Source: Gemmobacter sp.
GTDB lineage: Bacteria; Pseudomonadota; Alphaproteobacteria; Rhodobacterales; Rhodobacteraceae
NCBI RefSeq assembly: GCF_034676705.1
Contig: NZ_JAUCBS010000013.1
Coordinates: 3,080,501-3,144,500 of the forward strand
Reading direction: 5' to 3'
DNA: 64,000 nt
This document shows positions 15,348 through 23,215 of the stretch, piece by piece; position 1 is the first letter of the stretch, and every line of letters begins with the position of its first letter. A program made the position numbers and the translations under genes. The notes under the pieces were generated by a model that was not told where the DNA came from, searched no databases, and was given only the letters and a program-made list of their open reading frames with translations.

Positions 15348-16397
15348 ATGCTGCAGGAAGTGGTCGAGGGCAAATGGCTGGCGGCGTTCCGCCGGGTGCT
15401 GGCGCTGAACGGCATCGGGCCGGGCACCCGCGTTGCCATCATCGCCGAAAGCCAGTCGCGCCCGGTGCTGATGCAACTGTCCAGTCTGGCCTGTTACGAT
15501 CTGGGGGCCGAATATCACACCATCCTGCTGCCCACCCCGCCGCAGACCGCCCCGGTCCCGGTAAAATCCACCGGCACCTGCGTGGCCATCCGCCACAACC
15601 GCGCCGTGGTCGAGGCGCTGAAGCGCGTCGAGGTGATTGTGGACGTGACCGTCGAAGGGCTGATCCACGCCGAAGAATGGCCCGAGATCGAGGAGGCGGG
15701 CGCCCGCCTGCTGGTGATCTGCAACGAACACCCCGAGATCCTGGAACGCACCGAACCACAGGCCGGGCTTGGCCCCAAGGTTGCCTTGGGGATCGAGATG
15801 TTGCGCGCCGCCTCGGAAATGCGGGTGACCAGTCGCGCCGGCACCGACCTGATCATCGACATCCGCGATGCGCCTTGCGGCGGCACGCCGGGGTTTTCCA
15901 CCAAACCGGGCGGTGTGGCGCATTGGCCGGGGGGCCTGTGCCTGTGCTTTCCCGGTCCCGGCACCATCAACGGCCGCATCGTGATGGACGTGGGCGACAT
16001 GAACCTGACGTTCAAGACCTACATGTCCAGCCCCATCGACATCACCGTCACGGATGATTTCGTCACCGACATTCGCGGCGACAGCCTGGATGCGGAACTG
16101 TTCCGCGAGTATCTGGCCGCCTGGGGCGACCGCAACGCCTATGGGCTAAGCCATGTCGGCTGGGGCATGAACCCCGCCGCGCGCTGGGTGTCCGGCGCGC
16201 TCTATGACAAGCGCGACATGCAGGCGACGGAATTCCGCGCCTGGGCCGGCAACTTTCTGTGGTCCACCGGCGCGAACCAGTATGCCAACCGCTTTACCCT
16301 TGGCCATTTCGACCTGCCGATGCGCCGCTGCACCATCACGCTCGACGGGGAAGCCGTCGTGAAGGATGGCGTGCTGCAAGGCGACCTCGCCCTCTGA
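15348..16397 (+). CDS. 2,5-dihydroxypyridine 5,6-dioxygenase-like (NicX family) protein
   Basis: The 349-residue length equals that of NicX-type iron dioxygenases, which open 2,5-dihydroxypyridine to N-formylmaleamate. Candidate metal ligands lie in the C-terminal third: His in GLSHVGWGMNP, and His and Asp in LGHFDLPM. This fits the known His-His-Asp triad of NicX. The same fold is often annotated as aminopeptidase T (M29). The gene leads an operon with an alpha/beta hydrolase, an arrangement echoing the NicX-NicD sequence of nicotinate degradation. Other nic genes (NicE, NicF, NicAB) are not seen, so the true ring substrate is uncertain. The gap to the next gene is 15 bp. Confidence 0.72.
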   Translation: MLQEVVEGKWLAAFRRVLALNGIGPGTRVAIIAESQSRPVLMQLSSLACYDLGAEYHTILLPTPPQTAPVPVKSTGTCVAIRHNRAVVEALKRVEVIVDVTVEGLIHAEEWPEIEEAGARLLVICNEHPEILERTEPQAGLGPKVALGIEMLRAASEMRVTSRAGTDLIIDIRDAPCGGTPGFSTKPGGVAHWPGGLCLCFPGPGTINGRIVMDVGDMNLTFKTYMSSPIDITVTDDFVTDIRGDSLDAELFREYLAAWGDRNAYGLSHVGWGMNPAARWVSGALYDKRDMQATEFRAWAGNFLWSTGANQYANRFTLGHFDLPMRRCTITLDGEAVVKDGVLQGDLAL

Positions 16398-16412
16398 CCC
16401 CCGGAGCAACCG

Positions 16413-17744
16413 ATGACCATTTTCCCGCTGCCCACCAGCGACATCGCCGATTACTACGACCTGTCGCGCCTGCGCCCCGAGGTGGTGGACACCCTGCGCC
16501 TGGTCAACCGGCTGGGGCAGGAACGCTTTGCCCCCCGCGCCGAAGCAGTTGATATTGCTGCCACTTTCCCGGTGGAAAACTACCGCGACCTGGCCGGACA
16601 CGGGCTGCTGACGCTGACGGTGCCACAGGAATTCGGCGGCATGGGCTTCAGCCTTGGCGAATATGCCATGGTCGGGGCGGAAATCGGCAAACATTGCGGG
16701 GCCACCGCGCTGACCTTCAACATGCACCAGTCGTCGATGATGTGGTCGCGCTTCATGTATGACATGCCGAACCTGACGCCGCAGGAAAAGGCCGCCTTTG
16801 CCCCCTTGCGCGAACGCCAGTTCCGCCGGGCGGTCAAGGAGCAGGGGATCTATTCCCAACCGATCTCCGAAGGGGGCGCCAACTGGACATCGAAGCCCGC
16901 CCAGACCCATTGCATCAAGGTCGAGGGCGGCTGGCGAATCACCGGGCTCAAGAAATTCGCTTCGCTGGCCGGGTATTGCGATTACTATTCCATCGTCTGC
17001 ACCGAGCATTTCCAGGGGGTTGAACCGCGGCACGAGGATACGATGATCTTCGTGGTCCACAAGGACAGCCCCGGCCTATCGATCCGGGGCGACTGGGATC
17101 CGCTGGGCATGCGCGGCACCAACAGCCGCGATCTGGTGCTGAAGGACGTGTTCGTCACCGAGGCCGACCTGCTGATGCCCAAGGGCATCTTCATCAAGAC
17201 CATGCCGCATTGGCCGCACATGATGGCCACCCTGTCGCCCACCTACATGGGGGTCGCGCAGGGCGCCTATGACTTTACCGTGGCCTATCTTCAGGGCCGT
17301 ATCGCGGGCCTGCCGCCCATCGACCGGCGCATCTATGGCACCAAGCGCCATGCGGTGGGGCAGATGTATGTCAAACTGGCGCAGATGCGCGCGCTGTGGA
17401 CCCAGGCCTTTGCCGAGGCGCAGGGCTACCCCACCAAGGCGCAGGTGATGCGGATGTATGCCGCGCAATATGCGGTGATGGAGGGCGTGCAAGAGATGAC
17501 GGCCATGGCCATCCGCACCTGTGGCGGCCAGTCGATGCTGAAGTCGCTGCCCCTGGAACGCATGTATCGCGACAGCCGCTGCGGCGCGCTGATGCTGCCC
17601 TATACCTCTGAAATCATGGAAGATTATCTGGCGCTGCTGTCGGTCTACGACATGTCCGAGATCGACAATGTGACAACCGATACCGACTCGGCCCGCAATT
17701 CCCTGTGGCGGGGCGAGGGCGGGACGGCCGGGGGGCTGCGCTGA
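16413..17744 (+). CDS. Acyl-CoA dehydrogenase-fold flavoprotein
   Basis: The 443-residue protein has the three-part acyl-CoA dehydrogenase layout: N-terminal helical domain, central beta domain (ITGLKKFASLAGYCDYY, DPLGMRGTNSRDLVL), and a C-terminal helical domain (RTCGGQSMLKSLPLERMYRDSRCG). The family includes true dehydrogenases and class D flavin monooxygenases such as DszC. The catalytic Glu of dehydrogenases cannot be placed with confidence, so either role is possible. In a NicX-type operon, a hydroxylating or ring-modifying role is attractive but unproven. The stop codon overlaps the start of the next gene by one base (TGATG). Confidence 0.8.
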   Translation: MTIFPLPTSDIADYYDLSRLRPEVVDTLRLVNRLGQERFAPRAEAVDIAATFPVENYRDLAGHGLLTLTVPQEFGGMGFSLGEYAMVGAEIGKHCGATALTFNMHQSSMMWSRFMYDMPNLTPQEKAAFAPLRERQFRRAVKEQGIYSQPISEGGANWTSKPAQTHCIKVEGGWRITGLKKFASLAGYCDYYSIVCTEHFQGVEPRHEDTMIFVVHKDSPGLSIRGDWDPLGMRGTNSRDLVLKDVFVTEADLLMPKGIFIKTMPHWPHMMATLSPTYMGVAQGAYDFTVAYLQGRIAGLPPIDRRIYGTKRHAVGQMYVKLAQMRALWTQAFAEAQGYPTKAQVMRMYAAQYAVMEGVQEMTAMAIRTCGGQSMLKSLPLERMYRDSRCGALMLPYTSEIMEDYLALLSVYDMSEIDNVTTDTDSARNSLWRGEGGTAGGLR

Positions 17745-19018
17745 TGCCCCGCGACCGCGTGCAGGTCAGGGGCCGGGCGGGCGACCCTGCGGCGGTCTGG
17801 GCCCTGGCGGGGGATTTCCTGGGCGACTGGCACCCCGCCATCGACCGGATCGCGGGCGAACCCGGGCCCCATGAAACCCGCCGGTTCACGGTAAAAGGCG
17901 ACGATACCGTCTACCGCGAACGGCTGATCTACCGATCCGACAGCGACATGGCGCTGGCCTATACCGCGCTGTCGGGGATCGAGGGGGCCGACCGCTACGT
18001 CGCCCGCCTGTCAGTCGCGGCCGAGGGGCCGGGCGAAGCCTCCCTCCTGTGGACCGCCGATATCACCGCCCGGGCCGACCGTCTGGCCGCGATCTGCGCC
18101 GGGACCGACGCCGTGTTCCGCGCCGGGATCCAGACGCTGGCCAACACCCTGGCCCCACCGTCGCCCCCACCCGAATATCACGCGTCCGCGCCGGTTCCGA
18201 TTGATCATGTCACCCTGCCCGGCACCCCGCGCCTTGCCCTGTCCGTCGCCGGCGATGGCCCCCTGGTGCTGTTCCTGCATGGCATCGGCGGCGGGCGGGT
18301 GAACTGGCACCGCCAGCTGGCCGCCCTTGCCCCCCATGCCCGCGCCGTCGCGATGGATCTGCGCGGGTATGGCGACAGCAGCCTGGGCTTTGGCCCATCC
18401 GGCATCGACGGCTATTGCGACGACATCCTGCGCGTCGCCGATCATTTCGGGGCCGACAGGTTCGTGCTGGCCGGCCTGTCCTATGGCGCCTGGATCGCGA
18501 CCTCGTTTGCGATGCGGCACTGCGACCGGCTGGCCGGGCTGGTGATTTCCGGTGGCTGCACCGGCATGTCCGAAGCCGGCCCCGAAGAACGCGAGGCCTT
18601 CCGCCTATCGCGCGAGGTGCCGCTGAACGCCGGCCAGCGCCCGGCCGATTTTGCGCCGGCCGTGGTCAATGTGCTGGCCGGGCCGCAGGCCAGGCCCGAA
18701 ATTCGCGCCGAACTGCTGGCCAGCATGGCCGCGATCCCAGCAGAAACCTATCGCGATGCCCTGCGCTGCTTTACCAATCCGCTTGAAAGATTCGACTTTT
18801 CGAACATTTCCTGCCCGGTCCTTGCCATGACCGGCGAATTTGATCGTCTGGCCCCCCCGGCCGAGATCCGCGCGGTGGCGGGCCGGATGCTGGACCAGTG
18901 TCCCAGTCCCGATATCCGGTTCGAGGTGGTCCCGAACGCCGGCCACCTGTGCAACATCGAAAACCCGGGGCATTACGACCACCACCTGGCCGCCTTTGTC
19001 CGCCGGATCACCGCATGA
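17744..19018 (+). CDS. Fused SRPBCC domain and alpha/beta hydrolase
   Basis: The 424-residue protein has two parts. Residues 1-140 look like an SRPBCC/Bet v1-like ligand-binding domain (AGDFLGDWHPAIDRIAGEPG, TVKGDDTVYRERLIY). Residues about 155-424 form an alpha/beta hydrolase with LFLHGIGGGRVNW, the nucleophile elbow LAGLSYGAW, an acidic residue in TGEFDRLAPP, and the catalytic His in NAGHLCNIENP. The hydrolase part could be a deformylase or C-C/ester hydrolase acting on the ring-cleavage product, in the place NicD holds in the nicotinate pathway. The fusion is unusual. Start and stop overlap both neighbours, implying translational coupling. Confidence 0.85.
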   Translation: MPRDRVQVRGRAGDPAAVWALAGDFLGDWHPAIDRIAGEPGPHETRRFTVKGDDTVYRERLIYRSDSDMALAYTALSGIEGADRYVARLSVAAEGPGEASLLWTADITARADRLAAICAGTDAVFRAGIQTLANTLAPPSPPPEYHASAPVPIDHVTLPGTPRLALSVAGDGPLVLFLHGIGGGRVNWHRQLAALAPHARAVAMDLRGYGDSSLGFGPSGIDGYCDDILRVADHFGADRFVLAGLSYGAWIATSFAMRHCDRLAGLVISGGCTGMSEAGPEEREAFRLSREVPLNAGQRPADFAPAVVNVLAGPQARPEIRAELLASMAAIPAETYRDALRCFTNPLERFDFSNISCPVLAMTGEFDRLAPPAEIRAVAGRMLDQCPSPDIRFEVVPNAGHLCNIENPGHYDHHLAAFVRRITA

Positions 19019-19686
19019 GCGATGCCCGCGCCCGCAACCGCGCCATCAAGGAACGCCGCATCCTGCAAGCGGCGTTCCGGGTGTTTTCGCTGGCGGGCTA
19101 TGCCGGCGCCTCGATGGATGCGATTGCCGAGGCGTCGCGGGTTTCGAAACCGACGCTGTATCAGTATTTCGGTTCCAAGGACGCGCTGTTCGCCGCCATG
19201 ATGGACAGCGCCCGCGATGTCATGCTGGAACCCTTTGCCGACCAGACCGGCGGCATGGTGGCGCAACTCCACCGCTTTGCCTGGGCCTATGCCGATGTCG
19301 TCATGCGCCCCGACCTGCTGGGCCTGGCCCGTCTGGTCATTGGCGAGGCGGCGCGGTTCCCCGAAATCGGCGCCGCCTATCAGGCCGCCGGCCCCGACCG
19401 CCTGCTGGCCGGCATGATCGCCTGGCTGGACCGCCAGCGTGCCGCCGGGCGGCTGGCCTATGACGATGCCGAACTGGCGGCACAGGATCTGTGGGCGCTG
19501 ATCCTGTCAGCCCCACGCACGCAAGGATTGCACCGCCCCGATGCGGTTCCCGACCGGGCGCAGATCCGGCGCTATCTTGAAAACGGCCTGCGGGTGTTCC
19601 TGCGGGCCTATTCCACCCAGCCCCAAGCCGATCTGGCGGCGCTTGCGGGCCTGATCAACGATCCGCCGACCACAGGGACGATATGA
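19015..19686 (+). CDS. TetR/AcrR family transcriptional regulator
   Basis: The 223-residue protein has an N-terminal TetR DNA-binding domain (IKERRILQAAFRVFSLAGYAGASMDAIAEASRVSKPTLYQYFGSKDALFAAMM) and a helical ligand-binding C-terminal domain of AefR-like type (WALILSAPRTQGLHRPDAVPDRAQIRRYLENGLRVFLRAY). It lies inside the operon, overlapping both the upstream hydrolase gene and the downstream ligase gene by 4 bp (ATGA). It probably represses its own operon through the AT-rich region before the nicX-like gene, responding to a pathway intermediate. Confidence 0.92.
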   Translation: MSDARARNRAIKERRILQAAFRVFSLAGYAGASMDAIAEASRVSKPTLYQYFGSKDALFAAMMDSARDVMLEPFADQTGGMVAQLHRFAWAYADVVMRPDLLGLARLVIGEAARFPEIGAAYQAAGPDRLLAGMIAWLDRQRAAGRLAYDDAELAAQDLWALILSAPRTQGLHRPDAVPDRAQIRRYLENGLRVFLRAYSTQPQADLAALAGLINDPPTTGTI

Positions 19687-21023
19687 ACCTTGACGAATTG
19701 CTCGACCAGAACGGCTGCAAGTTCGCCACCGTCGCCATGGCCGATACCAACGGCGCGCTGCGCGGCCAGATGGTGTCGCGCCGCTCGCTGGCAGGGATTT
19801 TGCAAAGCGGCATGGGGATGGCCCCCGTCACGCTGACGCTGGATCCGACCGATCAGGTGCTGACCGTGCCGGGCATCACCGACGATACCGCCGATTTCCA
19901 CGATGATCCGCTGATCGTCGATCCGTCCTCGGTGCGGCGCATTCCCTGGGCGCGGCCAGGGCATGACCTGTTGTTCCTGTCCACCTATGGCGGCGCAACC
20001 TCGGGCATCTGCCCGCGTTCCTTGCTGGGCCGCGTGCTGGATCGGGCGGCGGCGGCCGGATACCAGCCGAAATACGGGCTGGAACTGGAATATACCCTGT
20101 TCGACGAAACCCCCGAAAGCGCCCGCGCCAAGGGCTATCGCGGGTTGAAGACCGCCACCCTGCACCCCAGCCACGACCTGGTGCTGTACCAGACCCTGCA
20201 ATCCGACTGGTACGAAGCGGTGGCCGAGATGGCCGAGCCGCTGCGCATCGACATTGCCAAGATGCACGAGGAAATCGGCGGCGGCTTCATGGAGGCCTGC
20301 ATCGCCGCCGGCAGCGGGCTGGAACCGGCCGACCAGCTGGTCATGCTGAAAACCTTCCTGCGCGCGCTGGCCCTGCGGCAGGGCAAGTCCATCACCTACA
20401 TGCCCCGCTGGAGCGAGGAGGCCGACAGCCAGTCGATCCACCTGCACATGTCGCTGAAAGATGCGGCCGGCGCCCCGGTGTTCCACGATGCCGGCGCCGA
20501 ACATGGCATGTCGCGGACCTTCCGGCATTTCATCGGCGGGTTGCAGAAGTATCTGGGTGAACTGACATTGGTATTCCTGCCCACCGTCAATGCCTATCGC
20601 CGGTTTGCACCGGGCACCTTTGCGCCGCCCGGCCTGACCTGGGGCTATGAAAACCGCACCACGGCGCTGCGGGTGGTGGGCCACGATGCCGGATCGTTGC
20701 GGGTGGAAAACCGCCTGCCAGGGTCGGACACCAACCCTTATCTGACCGTGGCGGCCACGCTTGCGGCCGGCATGGCCGGTATTCTGGCAGAAATCGAACC
20801 TCAGCCCGAGGTGCGCGGCAATGGCTATACCCAGGCCCCCGCCACCGATTTCCACCGCACCATGCCCGAGGCGATTGCGGCCTTCCGCGACTCGGCCCTT
20901 GCGCGCGACTGGCTGGGCGAGGCGTTCGTGACCAGCTTTGCTGCCAGCCGGCAAAGCCAGTTCGACCAGTTCCGCGCCAAGGTGCCCGATGTGGAACTGA
21001 TGCGCTATTTCGACCTGGGCTGA
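19683..21023 (+). CDS. Glutamine synthetase-family ligase
   Basis: The 446-residue protein is a glutamine-synthetase-fold enzyme. Metal and ATP motifs are visible: LELEYTLFDE, SIHLHMSL, LPTVNAYRRFAPG, WGYENRTTALRV and RVENRLPGSDTNPYL. It is too diverged for nitrogen assimilation. Members such as PuuA and IpuC join glutamate to amines, giving gamma-glutamylamides in amine catabolism. Its place at the end of a ring-cleavage operon suggests it handles an amine or amide released from the substrate. No glutamate-amide hydrolase or amine oxidase is found next to it. The 5' end overlaps the TetR stop (ATGA). Confidence 0.85.
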   Translation: MNLDELLDQNGCKFATVAMADTNGALRGQMVSRRSLAGILQSGMGMAPVTLTLDPTDQVLTVPGITDDTADFHDDPLIVDPSSVRRIPWARPGHDLLFLSTYGGATSGICPRSLLGRVLDRAAAAGYQPKYGLELEYTLFDETPESARAKGYRGLKTATLHPSHDLVLYQTLQSDWYEAVAEMAEPLRIDIAKMHEEIGGGFMEACIAAGSGLEPADQLVMLKTFLRALALRQGKSITYMPRWSEEADSQSIHLHMSLKDAAGAPVFHDAGAEHGMSRTFRHFIGGLQKYLGELTLVFLPTVNAYRRFAPGTFAPPGLTWGYENRTTALRVVGHDAGSLRVENRLPGSDTNPYLTVAATLAAGMAGILAEIEPQPEVRGNGYTQAPATDFHRTMPEAIAAFRDSALARDWLGEAFVTSFAASRQSQFDQFRAKVPDVELMRYFDLG

Positions 21024-21110
21024 GCCGGGCATCTGGCGTTGCCGGCCTGCTGGCGGGACTGCCGTCTGCACGCGGCGGCGCCTGCCAGTTGATCATCCAT
21101 GATGAAAGGC

Positions 21111-21184
21111 TGGAGCGGGCGGCGGGAATCGAACCCGCGTCTCCTGCTTGGAAGGCAGGGGTCTTACCATTACACAACGCCCGC
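21111..21184 (-). tRNA. tRNA-Gly (anticodon TCC)
   Basis: Read on the minus strand, the cloverleaf has acceptor GCGGGCG/CGCCCGC, D-loop GTAATGGTAAGAC, anticodon arm CTGCCTTCCAAGCAG with TCC, T-arm GCGGGTTCGATTCCCGC, and encoded CCA. It separates the nicX-like operon from the tctA remnant and the large catabolic island. It is the only sign of a possible integration site in the window. Confidence 0.97.
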
Positions 21185-21325
21185 AATGTCGCCTACCTAG
21201 CGCAGCCCACCGCCAAGCGCAAGCCGCACCTGCCCGCTCCGCGGTGATCTGCGGCGCGATATTCGCCCCGACGGGACCGGGCCGGGCACCGCCGCGAACG
21301 ACAGGGGTCGCGGATCGGATCCCGT

Positions 21326-21690
21326 TCAGTCATCCGTCAGGATATGGCGCTGGTTGCGGCTGCGGATGGTGGCCCACAGGCGCCAGACCAGCAGCAGGGC
21401 CCTCAGGCCCATCAGCGTTGCGGCGATGTCATCTCGCCCCGGCCAATAATCATGGCGCGGCGAAAGTTCTCCTCCATCAGCGGGCCCAGCACAAAGCCGA
21501 TCGGCCGCGAGGCCGGTTCGAACCCCAGCAGCCCGATCCCGTAGCCCGCCAGCCCGAAGCCCAGCGCAGGCAGGGCGTCGAAGATGTTGTTTTGCAGGAT
21601 GCGCATCCAGATGCCGATGAACGGAATGGTCAGGATGACCAGCAGGATGTTCCCGATCCAGAAGCTGGCGACCAGGCCCCCCGCCCCGGC
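21326..21690 (-). pseudogene. tctA remnant (tripartite tricarboxylate transporter large membrane subunit)
   Basis: On the minus strand, the segment VASFWIGNILLVILTIPFIGIWM is the conserved TctA block, followed after a short join (RILQN) by NIFDALPALGFGLAGYGIGLLGFEPA and GFVLGPLMEENFRRAMIIGRGE, the C-terminal TctA signature. The stretch that normally lies between these blocks (about 20 residues) is missing. The frame then ends at 21412, while a hydrophobic tail (GLRALLLVWRLWATIRSR) continues in another frame to 21326. Nothing of the first three-quarters of the gene, and no tctB or tctC, is nearby. It is a decayed leftover beside a tRNA gene. Confidence 0.7.
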
Positions 21691-21748
21691 ACCGATGACG
21701 CCTGACCGCTCTTGGGCCTCGGTTGAAGATCTGTCGTTTGGTCGATAT

Positions 21749-21772
21749 TAAAATATTTGACCTTTTATTTGG
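21749..21772 (+). promoter_or_regulatory. Island operator site A (GACC motif) upstream of the maoC operon
   Basis: AAATATTTGACCTTTTATTTGG (21751-21772) lies 70 bp upstream of the MaoC start in a strongly AT-rich patch. It shares 11 of 12 core positions with site D (AAATAT..GACCTTTTA) and closely resembles site C. A GGTC at 21740-21743 is a possible second half. Confidence 0.6.
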
Positions 21773-21842
21773 CTCTACATATGGTCCACAACATCGGCGC
21801 GCGGCCCGGTCCGGCCGCGCGCGCATCAAGGGGGTGGAGTGG

Positions 21843-22310
21843 ATGCCTGGAGTATATTTTGACGAGCTGTCGGTTGGTCAGGTGTTTGTGCATGCGTTGC
21901 GGCGGACGATCACCGAGATGGATAACGTTCTGTTCACCTCGATGACGCATAATCCGGCCTTGCTGCATCTGGATGAGGAGTATTGCCGGACAGAGACGGA
22001 GTTTGGCGCGCGGATCGTGAATTCGGCGTTCACGCTGGGGCTGATGGTGGGGATCTCGGTCGGGGACACCACGCTGGGCACGGCGGTGGCGAACCTGGGC
22101 TGGGACGAGGTGCGCTTTCCCAACCCGCTTTACCATGGCGACACGATCCGGGTGGAAACCGAGGTGCTGGAACTGCGGCCGTCGAAGTCGCGGCCGAATG
22201 CCGGCATCGTCACCTTTCAGCACCGCGCCTGGAACCAGAAGGGGCAGCTGGTCGCGGTGTGCAAGCGGTCGGGCCTGCAACTGAAACGCCCGGCGCAGGG
22301 GGCAGCATGA
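21843..22310 (+). CDS. MaoC-type hot-dog hydratase
   Basis: The 155-residue protein is a hot-dog-fold acyl-CoA hydratase of the MaoC family. The hydratase signature region reads SMTHNPALLHLDEEYCRTETEFGARIVNS, with the usual Asp/Asn-His pair replaced by N-P plus H-x-D in the family style. FPNPLYHGDTIRVETEVLELRPSKSRPNAG is typical of mesaconyl-CoA hydratase-like members. It should hydrate an enoyl-CoA such as a mesaconyl-type intermediate. It overlaps the CitE-like lyase gene by 4 bp (ATGA); this pairing is common for hydration followed by aldol-type cleavage. The ATG at 21843 follows a GGAG. Confidence 0.85.
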   Translation: MPGVYFDELSVGQVFVHALRRTITEMDNVLFTSMTHNPALLHLDEEYCRTETEFGARIVNSAFTLGLMVGISVGDTTLGTAVANLGWDEVRFPNPLYHGDTIRVETEVLELRPSKSRPNAGIVTFQHRAWNQKGQLVAVCKRSGLQLKRPAQGAA

Positions 22311-23197
22311 CGCCGCGGTCCTGGCTGTTCATCCCGGCCGACAGCGACAAGAAGCTGGGCAAATCGGACGAAACCGGCGCCGATGCGCTGATCTTTGACC
22401 TGGAGGATTCGGTCGCCCCCGACCGCAAGGGCCTGGCGCGCGACATGCTGCGCGCCCATCTGGCCGCCCGCCCGCCCGGGGCGCGCAAGGCGGCCTTCTA
22501 TGTGCGGATCAACCCGCTGGATGATGCCGCGCTGGCCGATCTGGCCGCCGTCATGCCGGCCGCGCCTGATGGCATCATGCTGCCCAAGACGCTGGGGGCA
22601 GGCTGCGTGGCGCGACTATCGCTGTATCTTGATGCGTTCGAGGCGGCGCACGGCCTGCCGGCGGGGCAGACCCGGATCATCCCGGTGGCCACCGAAACCC
22701 CGCGCGGCGCGCTGACGCTGGCGGGCTTTGCCGATACGCCGCTGCCCCGGCTGGTCGCGCTGACCTGGGGGGCCGAGGATCTGTCGACGGCGCTGGGGGC
22801 CAGCACCAACCTGGGCGCCGATGGCGGCTGGGCGCTGGTCTATCGCATGGCGCGGGCCAATGTGCTGCTGGCGGCACGGGCCGCAGGTGTGGCGGCGATC
22901 GACACGCTGTATGTCGATTTCCGCGACGATGCCGGGCTGCGCCTGTCGTGCCGGGCGGCGGCGGCCGAGGGGTTCGACGGGCGCATCGCCATTCATCCCG
23001 CGCAGGTCGCCGGCATCAACGACAGCTTCGCCCCGTCCGAGGCCGATATCGCCCATGCCCGCCGCATCATCGCCGCTTTCGATGCCGTGCCGGGCGCCGG
23101 CACCGTGGGGCTGGATGGCCGGATGATCGACATTCCGCATCTGAAACAGGCCCGCGCCGTGCTGGCCCGGCACGCCGCCATCACCGCCCGAACCTGA
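22307..23197 (+). CDS. HpcH/HpaI-CitE family CoA-ester lyase
   Basis: The 296-residue TIM-barrel protein has CitE-type motifs: SWLFIPADSDKKLGKS, DALIFDLEDSVAP with the Mg2+-binding acidic residues, RINPLDD, ATETPRGA, LTWGAEDLSTALG and GRIAIHPAQV. Such enzymes cleave malyl-, citramalyl- or methylmalyl-CoA thioesters to acetyl- or propionyl-CoA plus a 2-oxo acid. Together with the preceding MaoC hydratase it forms a hydration-cleavage pair. It is followed 18 bp later by the BKACE gene. Confidence 0.9.
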   Translation: MTPRSWLFIPADSDKKLGKSDETGADALIFDLEDSVAPDRKGLARDMLRAHLAARPPGARKAAFYVRINPLDDAALADLAAVMPAAPDGIMLPKTLGAGCVARLSLYLDAFEAAHGLPAGQTRIIPVATETPRGALTLAGFADTPLPRLVALTWGAEDLSTALGASTNLGADGGWALVYRMARANVLLAARAAGVAAIDTLYVDFRDDAGLRLSCRAAAAEGFDGRIAIHPAQVAGINDSFAPSEADIAHARRIIAAFDAVPGAGTVGLDGRMIDIPHLKQARAVLARHAAITART

Positions 23198-23215
23198 CGC
23201 GCAAGGAGAACCGAC

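Noticed and set aside
15348..16397. Reading the nicX-like gene as an M29 aminopeptidase
   Set aside because: Length, ligand arrangement and operon context fit the NicX branch of this fold better. The peptidase label is a common transfer by fold similarity.
21111..21184. tRNA-Gly(TCC) as an integration site of a mobile island
   Set aside because: No integrase, no direct repeat of the tRNA 3' end, and no transposase were found in the window. The idea remains open but is not supported here.
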